A model generated the notes under the pieces. The model ran no database searches and was not told where the DNA came from. It was given only the letters and a program-made list of their open reading frames with translations. Positions 26,505-35,466 of a stretch of DNA of 64,000 bases are shown here, in pieces. Origin of the DNA: a bacterium. Lineage in GTDB: Bacteria; Krumholzibacteriota; Krumholzibacteriia; LZORAL124-64-63. Numbering within the stretch: the stretch's first letter is position 1; every line of letters starts with the position of its first letter. A program made the position numbers and the translations under genes. Location: positions 186,001 to 250,000 of the forward strand of contig JAAEQC010000033.1 in NCBI GenBank assembly GCA_024231905.1, given 5' to 3'.

Positions 26505-27581
26505 TCATTGAACCGGCGTGATCACCACGTCGATGCGGCGGTTGCGGGCCCGGCCCTCGGGCGTCGCGTTCAGGGCCACGGGCCGGTCCGGACCGTGCCC
26601 GGTGGCCACGATCTCCCCCACGCCCCAGTCGAGCCGCCCGGCCAGCAGATTGGCCACGGTTTCGGCGCGCCGGCGGGACAGACGCAGGTTCGCCTCGCGG
26701 GTCCCCGTGTCGTCCGTGTGGCCTTCCACCGCCACCTGCGCCCCTGGGAAACGCTCCACCGCGGCGACGATCTGGTCCAGGAGCGTGTCCTGGCCGCCGC
26801 GCACCTCGGCGCTGCCCACACCGAACTCCAGTCCGAACACCTGCAGCACCACCGCACCGGCCGGAGTGAGAGACACCTCCGCCTTCTCCGGACCGAAGTC
26901 GGCCTGGATGGCCGCCACCGCGTCGGCGCGCTGCTGGCGCCGAGAGAGCACCGACTCGGCCGCCGACCGGTCGGCCTCGGCCACACCAGCGCGCAGTTCC
27001 GTCTCCCACACCTGCCGCCGCAGGGACGAGACCTGCACCTGGAGCGCCGTGATGGTCGACTCCTGGACCGCGAAGCGGCCGCCCACCGTATCGGTCAGGT
27101 GGCGGTTGGCCACGGTCAGGGAATCGATGCGGGCCTGGCGCCCGAAGTTCAGGGCGTCCAGGCGAGTCATGAGATCCGCCGCCGCAGCGGAGCCGGTGAG
27201 CGACGGGGCCGTCTCGAGACCGTGCAGGGCGGCGATCTCCGCCAGTGCCTGGTCGAAGCGTCCGAGCAGGGCCTCCATGCCGCTCTTACGCTCGCGCATC
27301 TCCTTGATGAAGGCGGCCCGGTTCACCAGCCCCCGCGCGTCGCGACGCAGGAGGTCCCAGGTTGCCGCGCCGGCGGCGCCTTCACGGGCAGCCTTGTAGC
27401 GCTTGTCCAGGTCCCACCAGGCCGTGGGCAACTGGCCCTTGGCGCCGAGATCCTTGGCCCGGTCCAGAAGGCTCTTCACCTCGGCCGCCGGTCCGATCTC
27501 ATCCGCCGCCCGGGCGCCGGCTGCCAGACCGATCGCCAACGCCATCGCCAGGGCCACGAGGATCATCTTGCTGGTCGTCAC
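26505..27581 (-). CDS. OmpA-family envelope protein with a coiled-coil central region
   Basis: 358 aa from the GTG at 27581 (GGAGGAAAAAAC upstream) with a signal peptide (ending ARA). The middle (about 60-240) is helical, charged and likely coiled coil. The C-terminal OmpA/MotB domain (about 240-355) contains VAVEGHTDDTGTREANLRLSRRRAETV and ARNRRIDVVI, which bind the diaminopimelate of peptidoglycan. There is no N-terminal barrel, so it resembles free-standing peptidoglycan-linking proteins. Its GTG overlaps the TGA of the upstream glycosyltransferase gene (GTGA), so the two should be translationally coupled. Confidence 0.85.
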   Translation of the reverse strand: MTTSKMILVALAMALAIGLAAGARAADEIGPAAEVKSLLDRAKDLGAKGQLPTAWWDLDKRYKAAREGAAGAATWDLLRRDARGLVNRAAFIKEMRERKSGMEALLGRFDQALAEIAALHGLETAPSLTGSAAAADLMTRLDALNFGRQARIDSLTVANRHLTDTVGGRFAVQESTITALQVQVSSLRRQVWETELRAGVAEADRSAAESVLSRRQQRADAVAAIQADFGPEKAEVSLTPAGAVVLQVFGLEFGVGSAEVRGGQDTLLDQIVAAVERFPGAQVAVEGHTDDTGTREANLRLSRRRAETVANLLAGRLDWGVGEIVATGHGPDRPVALNATPEGRARNRRIDVVITPVQ

Positions 27582-28645
27582 GTTTTTTCCTCCGTCGCCG
27601 CCGGTGGGGGCGGCCCTTGGCGGCGCCGCTGTGCGACGGCGACCGCGGTCTCGATCACGTTCTCGCACGTGATCCGCTCCAGGCAATTGTGCAGGGAGCA
27701 GCGCGTCATCCGGCAGGTGCGCCGGTCGGGACACGTCACGTCCGGTACCAGGGTCTCGCACCAGGGACCCCGCGGTCCCCAGCGCACCGGCGCCATGGTC
27801 GGCACCGGCGGATACAATCCAACCACCGCCAGGTCCAGGGCGGCGGCCATGTGCAAGGGGCCGGTGGAGGGTCCCACGAAGAGATCCCCCGCCGCGAGTA
27901 CGCTCATGAACTCCCGCAACTCACAGGAATCCTGCAGGTTCCCGACCTCCGGCGCCAGACGGTCCCGCACCGGCGCCAGACGGTCCACGTCGGCGCCGCT
28001 GCCCGTGAGGAAGACCCGCCATCCGGGCCGTCGGGCCAGACCGTTGGCCACCTGTACGAAATTCTCCGGCGCCCAGTCCAGGGCCGAGCCGCCCGAGCCC
28101 GGGTGGACGAAGGCCACCACGTCGGCGCCAGCGGCGGGTCCCGCACGGAACGCCGCCGCCGCCGCCTGCTGCTCCCCGGAGAGACGCAACCGCGCCGGCT
28201 CGGGATCCGGCGGCACCGCCGGCGCCAGGCCGCGGACCAGATCCAGGCTGTACCGGGACTCGTGGCGGTCCCGCCGCGAACGGGCCTGCCGGACGCCGCG
28301 GTTCAGCAAGAACCAGCTCGAGAATCGGGACCAGGGACCGTAGCGCCGGCGTATCCCCGCCCGGCGCAGCAGCAGCGCCAGCTCGCGGCGGTACTGCAGG
28401 ACGACCGCCGCGTCGAAACGCTCCCGGCCCAGGGCCGCAGCCAGGGCGGCCTCGTCGCACGAATCGTCGTCGCTCCAGGTCCACAGACCATCCAGCGCCG
28501 GCTCGTTCTCCACCAGAGGCAACGCCGCAGGGGCCACCATGAAGTGGACCTCCCAGTCCGGCTGCGCCCGCTTCAGGTGGATCGCCGCGGGCAGGGAGAC
28601 GACCAGGTCGCCCAGGCGGTCCGTACGCGTCAAGAGCACCTTCAC
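27578..28645 (-). CDS. Glycosyltransferase family 9 (heptosyltransferase-like)
   Basis: 355 aa from the GTG at 28645. GT9 marks: an N-terminal MKVLLTRTDRLGDLVVSLPA, the donor-binding HPGSGGSALDW, and GPSTGPLHMAAALDLAVVGLYPP. Such enzymes add ADP-heptose or related sugars to the lipopolysaccharide inner core. A C-terminal cysteine-containing segment (CPDRRTCRMTRCSLHNC) matches the four-cysteine tail often seen in this family. It overlaps both neighbours by GTGA sequences: upstream GT2 and downstream OmpA-like. Core-sugar assembly is therefore likely. Confidence 0.88.
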   Translation of the reverse strand: MKVLLTRTDRLGDLVVSLPAAIHLKRAQPDWEVHFMVAPAALPLVENEPALDGLWTWSDDDSCDEAALAAALGRERFDAAVVLQYRRELALLLRRAGIRRRYGPWSRFSSWFLLNRGVRQARSRRDRHESRYSLDLVRGLAPAVPPDPEPARLRLSGEQQAAAAAFRAGPAAGADVVAFVHPGSGGSALDWAPENFVQVANGLARRPGWRVFLTGSGADVDRLAPVRDRLAPEVGNLQDSCELREFMSVLAAGDLFVGPSTGPLHMAAALDLAVVGLYPPVPTMAPVRWGPRGPWCETLVPDVTCPDRRTCRMTRCSLHNCLERITCENVIETAVAVAQRRRQGPPPPAATEEKT

Positions 28646-29382
28646 GTCCGACCCAGCCGCCAGAGCTTCACGTACTTGCTCAGCACGTAGAAAGCCGAGG
28701 AGAGGGCCAGCACGAGCCCCTGCCCGCCGTCCAGGAAGCCGGCCCTGAGCAGCCACATGCGCCAGAACGCCGCCTGGGCGCGCAGGGCCGCCGACCAGGG
28801 CGTCGTCCGCGTTCCCCGGGCGTGGAGTTCCTCCGCCGCCAGGGAGGTGTAGCGGTTGAGCTTGGCGATGTACTGCTCCATGGTCTCGTAGGTGTGATGC
28901 CGCAGGATTCCCGGCAGGCGCCCCACGGCGCCCTCGCAGCGCACGGCCTCGTGGACGGGCTTGTCGTCGAACCCGCCCCGGCGCCGGTCGAAGAGGCGCA
29001 CCACGTGCTCGGGGTGCCAGCCGCCGTGGCGGATCCAGCGGCCCAGGAAGCGGCTCAACCGGTTCACCGTGAAGGCAGCCTCGGCGGGTTCGTCCGGCAG
29101 GGCGGCGATGGCGGCGGCCAGTTCCGGAGTCACTTCCTCGTCCGAGTCGATGTTCAGCACCCAGTCCCGGCCGCAGAGCCCGGTCACCGCCTGCTTGGTG
29201 GGGCCGAAGCCCTGCCAGGCACCCTGGTGCAGCGCCGCACCATGGCGGGCGCATACGGCCGCCGTGTCGTCGGTGCTCCCCTGGTCCAGGACGACGACCT
29301 CCGCGGCGAAGCCCAGCGACGCCAGGCAGCGATCCAGCTGCGGCGCGGCGTCACGGGTGATGATTGCAACCGAGACCTGCAC
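28642..29382 (-). CDS. Glycosyltransferase family 2 (WaaE/KdtX-like)
   Basis: 246 aa from the GTG at 29382 (GGGAAGGGAAA upstream); an ATG at 29406 adds 8 residues without a better site. GT-A fold: VSVAIITRDAAPQLDRCL, VVVLDQGSTDDT, and the metal-binding NIDSDEEV. The combination of the DQGSTDDT, GFGPTKQ and HPEHVVRLFDRR motifs fits the LPS-core beta-1,4-glucosyltransferase (WaaE/KdtX) group. The C-terminal part carries a hydrophobic helix that may attach it to the inner membrane. First gene of a coupled GT2-GT9-OmpA run. Confidence 0.87.
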   Translation of the reverse strand: MQVSVAIITRDAAPQLDRCLASLGFAAEVVVLDQGSTDDTAAVCARHGAALHQGAWQGFGPTKQAVTGLCGRDWVLNIDSDEEVTPELAAAIAALPDEPAEAAFTVNRLSRFLGRWIRHGGWHPEHVVRLFDRRRGGFDDKPVHEAVRCEGAVGRLPGILRHHTYETMEQYIAKLNRYTSLAAEELHARGTRTTPWSAALRAQAAFWRMWLLRAGFLDGGQGLVLALSSAFYVLSKYVKLWRLGRT

Positions 29383-29472
29383 GGTTTCCCTTCCCGCGGG
29401 GAGCATGCCCCGCGCGTTACCACTGTAACGATCCCCGCCGGTGCTGACCAGCGCGGACGTGCCCTGTCACGG

Positions 29473-31296
29473 CTACCGGAACGAGACCTTGCCCGGTCGC
29501 ACGCCGGGCAGGCGCAACTCCGGGTAGATCAGGTTGCCCAGGTCCACGGCCCAGCTGAACGACCTGCCGTCCACGTCCCGGGTCAGACTGCCCCGCAGTT
29601 CGATCGTCGGCAGCACCAGATCCGGATTGTCCAGGCGGACGCCGAGCCCGGTGCTGGAATAGATCTTCTGCTGGAAGATGGCGTCATCTTCGGTGCCCAC
29701 CAGACCCAGGTCCGTGTAGGCGAAGTCCTGCATCCGGAAGCCCGCCACGGACCAGGGAGTGAAGAGACGGAACTCCACCGAGGCCATGAGACGCTGGTTG
29801 CCCCGGACCCCGGGGCTGGTCAGGTTGCGGGTGCTCGAGCCGTCGCCGAGCTTGAGCCGGCCGGTGCCCGTGCGATTGATACCCAGGGTGTAGCGGAGCC
29901 AGACCAGGGTCCGGTGACGGTACCGCCCACCGCCCGTAAGCCGCGTGACGTAGGCCGCGGTGGCGTCCACCTGGCCGTCCTCGAAATGTCCCGCGCGCAG
30001 GTAGCCGCCCAGGGCGACGCCGCCGAAAACCAGGTCGCCCCGCGGGCGGAACTGCACGCCGCCGAAGTCCACGAAGCCCACGGTGCGGTCCCGATGCTCG
30101 CCGTCGTCGTATCCGCCGTTGATCTGGATCGACACGCCAGCCGGGATATCCTCCACCTCCCCCATGCGGAAGAGATAACTCGTCTTGTAGTTGCTCAATC
30201 GCTGGTAGGTCAGTCCCGCAAGCCAGGTGCGCCCGTGGTGGTAGGCGCGGTTGGTGTCGGGGGCCGTGTACGGCCGGTCCGTGAACCAGCGGCGGCTGAA
30301 GGAGACGGCCGGGGTCAGCGTGCGGCGGACGCCGCTGGCGAAAGTGCGGTCCTGGGAGAGTTCGACCACCCGGCCCATCCAGGCCCGCGTGTCCTCGAAC
30401 ACCCGGGGCACGTCCTCGTTGTCCCGGTCGTCGGTATCCCGCCAGGAAACGCCGCCCACGTGGCTGATGGCCGGGTGGACGTCACGGCGCTGGAATTCCA
30501 CATAGCGTCTCCGCTCGGACCACGAATCCTCGTATTCGAGAATACCGTCCACGAAGGTGCCGAACAGGTTCCCCTTGGCCATGCGGCCCCGGTAGCCCGT
30601 GGCCGGTTCGCCCAGGTTGTTGCGGATGATCTTGTGGTCGAAGAGCAGTCCCACTCCACCCAGGTTGTGGGTGTAGAAGCTCACCTCGTAGCGGTCCTCG
30701 GTCTTGATCCGGCCGGAGACGCCGTAGGGCCAACGGTCCCTGTATTCGACGATGACCGCCACCCCGCCGCCGGCGTCCCCCACCGGCAGCACCAGCAGGC
30801 GCGCGTCGTTGACGTAGGGCAACTGGCGCAGGAGGCGCTCGCTGTCGGCCAGCTTGTAGGGGTCGAGGGTGTGGCCCCGGGCGAAGAGCAGATACTGGCG
30901 GAAGACACGCTCGTGGGTGTAGGAACCCGCCCGCCGCGCCAGGCTGCTGAGCCAGGCGGTGGCCGAGGTCGAATCGGCGGCCTCGGGGTCGAAGCGCAGC
31001 ACCGGGTGGACGATGACCACCTCGATGGGCCGGCCGGCGAATTCCGCGAAAGGATCGAGGGTCTGTTCCGCCCGGCCTGACAATTCCTCGCCGCTCTGGG
31101 GCGCGCGGCCGAAGAAGCGGTGCAGGGTGCGGTTCAACCAACCCCGCTGGCTGGCCACACCTTCCTCCCAGGCCTGGGCCAGGGAGTCGGATTCGGCGTC
31201 ACCGGTGGCGGCGGCCCGGAGCGTCGAAGGCGAGCAGACTCCCAGGGCGACCGCCAGCGCGGCCGTCGCCAGGAACCGGAGTTCCCGCCGGACCAT
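29473..31296 (-). CDS. Omp85/BamA-like outer-membrane protein with one POTRA-like domain
   Basis: 607 aa with a signal peptide (about 1-28). After a linker, residues about 90-190 look like a POTRA unit: VVIVHPVLRF, then LADSERLLRQLPYVNDARLLVLP, then VAVIVEYRDRWPYG. The remaining about 400 residues are an alternating, aromatic beta-barrel sequence with many Gly/Arg/Asp turns. The final Phe-Arg end (KVSFR) is not the usual C-terminal Phe. Only one POTRA-like repeat is visible, against five in BamA and three in TamA, so this is an accessory Omp85-type protein of unknown client. It follows the ychJ gene with 3 bases between them. Confidence 0.72.
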   Translation of the reverse strand: MVRRELRFLATAALAVALGVCSPSTLRAAATGDAESDSLAQAWEEGVASQRGWLNRTLHRFFGRAPQSGEELSGRAEQTLDPFAEFAGRPIEVVIVHPVLRFDPEAADSTSATAWLSSLARRAGSYTHERVFRQYLLFARGHTLDPYKLADSERLLRQLPYVNDARLLVLPVGDAGGGVAVIVEYRDRWPYGVSGRIKTEDRYEVSFYTHNLGGVGLLFDHKIIRNNLGEPATGYRGRMAKGNLFGTFVDGILEYEDSWSERRRYVEFQRRDVHPAISHVGGVSWRDTDDRDNEDVPRVFEDTRAWMGRVVELSQDRTFASGVRRTLTPAVSFSRRWFTDRPYTAPDTNRAYHHGRTWLAGLTYQRLSNYKTSYLFRMGEVEDIPAGVSIQINGGYDDGEHRDRTVGFVDFGGVQFRPRGDLVFGGVALGGYLRAGHFEDGQVDATAAYVTRLTGGGRYRHRTLVWLRYTLGINRTGTGRLKLGDGSSTRNLTSPGVRGNQRLMASVEFRLFTPWSVAGFRMQDFAYTDLGLVGTEDDAIFQQKIYSSTGLGVRLDNPDLVLPTIELRGSLTRDVDGRSFSWAVDLGNLIYPELRLPGVRPGKVSFR

Positions 31297-31299
31297 ACC

Positions 31300-31785
31300 T
31301 CAGGCTCCGCAGCAGCGCTTGTACTTGCGGCCGCTGCCGCAGGGGCAGGGATCGTTGCGGCCCACCTTGGGCGCCTCGCGGGTCACCGGCTTGCGGGTAC
31401 CGGCGGTTCCTTCGCGGAAGAACCAATTACCGTCCAGGCGTTCGAACTGGGCGACCTCGTGGTAGTGCTCGATCTTGCCGTCCAGGGTGTAGGCGGCCAC
31501 GAACTCCACGGTCCCCGTGTCGTCGTCGGAACCGCCGTCGGCGGTGGACAGCACTTCCAGGCTGTGCCATTCGGCCTGTTCGGCCCAACGCCGGGCATTG
31601 TCCGGGTCGTAGTCCTCCCGGTGGTCCGGATGGGTCGTGTCCTGGACGTATTCCATGGCCACCTGCGTGTAGGCCGTGTAGCGGGAGCGCATGCAGGCCT
31701 CGGCGGTGGGCGCCGGACGGGCGCCGGTCAGGGCCGGTTCGCAACAATCGGCGAAGGGGGAGCCGGATCCGCAGGGACAGTCCAT
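31300..31785 (-). CDS. ychJ: YchJ family SEC-C motif protein
   Basis: 161 aa with a SEC-C metal-binding motif at each end: [13 protein letters not shown] at the N-terminus and [15 protein letters not shown] at the C-terminus. Between them lies an NTF2-like core starting [22 protein letters not shown], the signature of YchJ/UPF0225 proteins. It probably binds zinc; its cellular role is not settled. An AGGAGG ribosome site precedes the ATG. It is upstream of and nearly abuts the Omp85-like gene. Confidence 0.9.
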   Translation of the reverse strand: MDCPCGSGSPFADCCEPALTGARPAPTAEACMRSRYTAYTQVAMEYVQDTTHPDHREDYDPDNARRWAEQAEWHSLEVLSTADGGSDDDTGTVEFVAAYTLDGKIEHYHEVAQFERLDGNWFFREGTAGTRKPVTREAPKVGRNDPCPCGSGRKYKRCCGA

Positions 31786-31808
31786 GTCCTTCGTTCCTCC
31801 TGGCTGTA

Positions 31809-31839
31809 GAAGGGCCGCCGGTGCTGCCGGCGGCCCTTC
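31809..31839 (-). terminator. Inverted repeat, likely terminator after the OPT gene
   Basis: A perfect 13-base-pair stem (GAAGGGCCGCCGG and its complement) with a 5-base loop, 27 bases past the stop of the OPT transporter gene on the minus strand. The T-run after it is weak (TTCTACA), so termination efficiency is uncertain. Confidence 0.6.
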
Positions 31840-31866
31840 GGTGTGACTACAGGAACCCGGTCCGCA

Positions 31867-33876
31867 TCACTTGGCGGCGTTGCGGGCTCCGCGGTAGAGG
31901 TAGTAGCCCAAGCCGATGAACACCAGCAGGGTCAGGGCCGCCGAGAAGGCGTTGTCCTCGACCCAGTGGGACAGGCCCAACACATGGTCCACGGTCCATT
32001 CCTGGTCGCCGGACAGGGAGATACCCGAGAAGCGGATGATGGCTGCGATGACGCCCATGATGGCGCCGCCGGCAACGAACCCGCTGGCCATGAGCGTGCC
32101 CTTCTCCTTGCGCTTGCCCTGCTGCTCCTCAGTGCCACCCTGGCCGACCCAGTGAGCGATGAGGCCGCCGGCGAGCACCGGAGTGTTTACCGACAGGGGC
32201 AGGTACATGCCGAGGGCGAAAGCCAGGGCCGGCAGACCGGTCCACTCGAGGATCAGGGCCATGATGACACCGGCCATGTAGAGCAGCCAGGGCGCCGGTT
32301 GGCCGGTCATCAGCGGCTCGATGACGGCGGCCATGGCGTTGGCCTGGGGCGCCGGCAGGGCGTCGCTGGTGAAGCCGTAGGTGGCGTTCAACAGCATGAT
32401 GACGCCGGTCACCGAGAACGCTGCCACGATGGTGCCCAGGAACTTCCACTTCTGCTGGGTCGCCGGAGTCGTGCCCAGCCAGTAGCCGATCTTCAGGTCG
32501 CTGATGAAGCCGCCGGCCATGGACAGGGCCGTGCAGACCACGCCGCCGATGAGCAGGGAAGCCACGATGCCCTCGGGACCGGCCAGGCCCACCGCCCGCA
32601 GGATCACCGAACTGACGATGAGCGTCATGAGGGTCATGCCCGAGACCGGGTTGCTGCCCACGATGGCGATGGCCCGCGCGGCCACGGTCGTGAACAGGAA
32701 GGAGATGCCGCCCACGATGGCCAGGCCCACCAGGGCCTGCACGAGGCCGACACCGGGAACCATGAGCCAGAAGAAGAGGAAGACCACGGCCAGCACGAGC
32801 CAGGTCATGATCGTTACCAGGGGCAAGGGCATGTCGCGCTGGGTGCGCTCGCCTTCACTACCGCTGCTGACCTTGCCCGCGTTCATGGCCAGCTGGATCG
32901 CGCCCACGATGATGGCCCGGCTCTTCCACACGCCGATCAGGCCGGCCATGGCGATGGCGCCGATGCCCACCGGCCGCACGAAGTTGGTGAAGATGTCACC
33001 GGTCTCCATGCTTTCCAGGGCGGGCAACTGGTAGAGGGTGCCGTCCACGTGCACACCCTTGCCCAGGATACCGATCGCCGGGACCATCACCCACCAGCTC
33101 AGGAACGAACCGCAGGCGATGATCAGGGCGTAACGCAGGCCGATGATGTAGCCCAGGCCCAGCACCGCAGCCTCGGTGAGCATATGGAACTCGAGACGCA
33201 CCTGGTTCGAGATCTTCTGGCCGAGGCCGAAGGCCGTGGACGAGAAGGTCTCCCGCCACAGGCCGATGGTCTGGTGGCTCAGCACCTGGTAGAGCATGGC
33301 GAAGCCGGCGCTCTTGAGCAGCACCGAAGCCTGGCCGCCTCCGGCCTCGCCGGCCATGAGTACCTCGGTGGACGCCGTGGCCTCGGGGAAGGGGAACTCC
33401 CCGTGCATGTCCTTGACGAAGTAGCGCCGGAAGGGGATCAGCAGCAGGATGCCCAGGAAGCCACCCAGCAGGGAGGCTGCGCACATCTGCATGAAGTTCG
33501 TGCGATCGGCCAGCCCGAGGATGTAGATGCCCGGCAGGGTAAAGATGGCGCCGGCCACCACCACGCCCGAGGCCGATCCGATGGACTGGATCATAACGTG
33601 CTGCTGCAGGGCGTCCTTCTTGCCCAGCACAGCCGAGGCGCCGATGGCCAGGATCGTGATGGGGATCGCCGCCTCGAAAACCTGGCCGATCTTCAGGCCC
33701 AGGTACGCCGCTGCGCCCGAAAAGACGAATGCGAAGGCCAGGCCCCAGACCAGGGAATAGCCCGTGAGTTCGGGCACGATGCGGTCCGCAGGTACGACGG
33801 GCGTGTACTGTTCGCCGTCGTTCAGCTTGCGGTAGGCGTTCTCGGGTAGGTTCCGAGCGTTGCCACTGACGTCCAT
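31867..33876 (-). CDS. OPT family oligopeptide/metal-complex transporter
   Basis: 669 aa from the ATG at 33876 (GGAGGTG upstream); the frame runs to 33996 but those 40 residues are cysteine/arginine-rich leader. About 14-16 hydrophobic helices. The sequence has family features of bacterial OPT proteins: AYLGLKIGQVFEAAIPITILAIG near the N-terminus, a GEFPFPEATASTEVL segment, and IVGSNPVSGMTLMTL. It should import small peptides or metal chelates over the inner membrane. The divergent neighbour is peptidase T, which fits peptide uptake and hydrolysis. Confidence 0.9.
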   Translation of the reverse strand: MDVSGNARNLPENAYRKLNDGEQYTPVVPADRIVPELTGYSLVWGLAFAFVFSGAAAYLGLKIGQVFEAAIPITILAIGASAVLGKKDALQQHVMIQSIGSASGVVVAGAIFTLPGIYILGLADRTNFMQMCAASLLGGFLGILLLIPFRRYFVKDMHGEFPFPEATASTEVLMAGEAGGGQASVLLKSAGFAMLYQVLSHQTIGLWRETFSSTAFGLGQKISNQVRLEFHMLTEAAVLGLGYIIGLRYALIIACGSFLSWWVMVPAIGILGKGVHVDGTLYQLPALESMETGDIFTNFVRPVGIGAIAMAGLIGVWKSRAIIVGAIQLAMNAGKVSSGSEGERTQRDMPLPLVTIMTWLVLAVVFLFFWLMVPGVGLVQALVGLAIVGGISFLFTTVAARAIAIVGSNPVSGMTLMTLIVSSVILRAVGLAGPEGIVASLLIGGVVCTALSMAGGFISDLKIGYWLGTTPATQQKWKFLGTIVAAFSVTGVIMLLNATYGFTSDALPAPQANAMAAVIEPLMTGQPAPWLLYMAGVIMALILEWTGLPALAFALGMYLPLSVNTPVLAGGLIAHWVGQGGTEEQQGKRKEKGTLMASGFVAGGAIMGVIAAIIRFSGISLSGDQEWTVDHVLGLSHWVEDNAFSAALTLLVFIGLGYYLYRGARNAAK

Positions 33877-34127
33877 GGACACCTCCGGGTGCTGTGTCGG
33901 AAAGGGAAGGCGACAAACTCGCGCAACCGCGGCCCTGAAAGGCCTCCGGTAGCCGCCACAGCGAGGAACGCTAACATTTGGGACTCCGCAACACAAGGGC
34001 CAGGTGGCGGATATCTCATATCCGGAATTCTTGCGGAAGAGCCCCCGCAGGGCCTATTTTGGACATTCCGTCAAATCGACCGGACGTTCCCCCGCGTCCG
34101 GCGCCTGCCGCCCACCGGAGGGTCAAC

Positions 34128-35387
34128 ATGCTCGAACGCAAGCCCGATTCCCCGTTCCCCGGTCTCGTCGACCGTTTCGTCACCTATGCCAAGATCCATA
34201 CGACCAGCGCCGAGGACTCGGACACCTACCCGTCCACCCTCCGCCAGTTCGACCTGGCGCGGCTGCTGGTGGACGAACTGAAGGACCTGGGCCTGTCCGA
34301 CGCCGCCGTGGACGATCACTGCTACGTGACGGCCAACCTGCCGGCCAGCCCCGGCCGCGAGAAGGTGCCTGCCATCGCCTTCATCAGCCACATGGACACC
34401 TATCCCGAGGTGAGCGGCGAGAACGTGGTGCCGACCTTCCACGAGGATTACCAGGGCGGCAACATCGACCTGCCCAACAACGACAAGAAGATCGTGGCCG
34501 CTGAGAATCCGTACCTGCAGGAATGCCTCGGCGAGACCATCATCACCGCCGACGGCACCACCCTCCTGGGCGCCGACGACAAGGCCGGCATCGCCGAGAT
34601 CCTGGAGGCCCTGACCCGCATCCACGAGAACCCGGACTGGCAACACGGCCCGGTGAAGATCGCCTTCACCCCCGACGAGGAAGTGGGCGCAGGCGTCAAG
34701 CATTTCGACGTGAAGAAGTTCGGCGCCACCGTGGCCTACACCATGGACGGTGGCCGTCGCGGCGAGATCGAGGACGAGACCTTCTGTGCCGACAGCGCCC
34801 TCGTCACCTTCGTGGGCCGGGATATCCATCCGGGTTACGCCAAGGACAAGATGATCCCCTCGGTCAAACTGGCCGGAATCTTCCTGGAAAGCCTTCCCCG
34901 CGAAGGCGCTCCGGAATCCACCGAGGGCAAGGAGGGCTACATCCATCCCATCGGCATCAAGGGCAACACCAGCGAGACCGAGGTCACGCTCCTGATCCGG
35001 GACTTCGAACTGGCAGAGTTGGGACCCAAGGCCGAGATGATCCGCGAGTACGCCGAGAAGACTTGCGCCAAGTGGCCCGGCTCCAGCTTCCGCATGGAGA
35101 TCAAAGAATACTACCGGAACATGAAGTACGACCTGGAGAAGGAGCCCCGCGCCATGGCCTACGCCCTGGAAGCGGTCAAGCGCGCGGGTATCGAGCCGGT
35201 CCAGGGCTCCATCCGGGGCGGCACCGACGGCTCCACCCTCTCGGCCAAGGGCCTGCCCACGCCCAACGTCTTCACGGGGGAGCAGGACTTCCACGGCTAC
35301 GGGGAATGGATCTGCGTCAAGGACATGGAACTGGCGACTGAGACGCTGCTGCGCATCATCGAAGTGTGGTGCGAGAAGGAGAGCTAA
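34128..35387 (+). CDS. pepT: Peptidase T (tripeptide aminopeptidase, M20B)
   Basis: 419 aa, ATG preceded by GGAGGG. Zinc ligands and catalytic residues are visible in order: SHMDTYPE, LLGADDKAGIAEI (bridging Asp), TPDEEVGAG (general base Glu and ligand), YTMDGG, and EQDFHGYGEW (final His). VNEK-type extra domain sequence (GRDIHPGYAKDKMI) lies in the dimerisation region. It removes the N-terminal residue from tripeptides in the cytoplasm. Divergent from the OPT transporter with 251 bases between; the pair plausibly forms a peptide-use locus. Confidence 0.95.
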   Translation: MLERKPDSPFPGLVDRFVTYAKIHTTSAEDSDTYPSTLRQFDLARLLVDELKDLGLSDAAVDDHCYVTANLPASPGREKVPAIAFISHMDTYPEVSGENVVPTFHEDYQGGNIDLPNNDKKIVAAENPYLQECLGETIITADGTTLLGADDKAGIAEILEALTRIHENPDWQHGPVKIAFTPDEEVGAGVKHFDVKKFGATVAYTMDGGRRGEIEDETFCADSALVTFVGRDIHPGYAKDKMIPSVKLAGIFLESLPREGAPESTEGKEGYIHPIGIKGNTSETEVTLLIRDFELAELGPKAEMIREYAEKTCAKWPGSSFRMEIKEYYRNMKYDLEKEPRAMAYALEAVKRAGIEPVQGSIRGGTDGSTLSAKGLPTPNVFTGEQDFHGYGEWICVKDMELATETLLRIIEVWCEKES

Positions 35388-35412
35388 GGCCCTTCGATTC
35401 GACGAAAGCGAG

Positions 35413-35443
35413 GAGGCCCCGGGCGCCGGTCCGGGGCCTCTTT
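35413..35443 (+). terminator. Rho-independent terminator after pepT
   Basis: A 10-base-pair stem (GAGGCCCCGG and CCGGGGCCTC) with an 8-base loop, followed by TTTCTGT, 26 bases past the pepT stop. Confidence 0.78.
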
Positions 35444-35466
35444 CTGTGCCTCGGCAGCGAGGGGAA

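Noticed and set aside
31843-33849. A 668-residue plus-strand frame opposite the OPT gene
   Set aside because: His/Asp/Gln/Gly-rich antisense translation of a membrane protein; no plausible fold.
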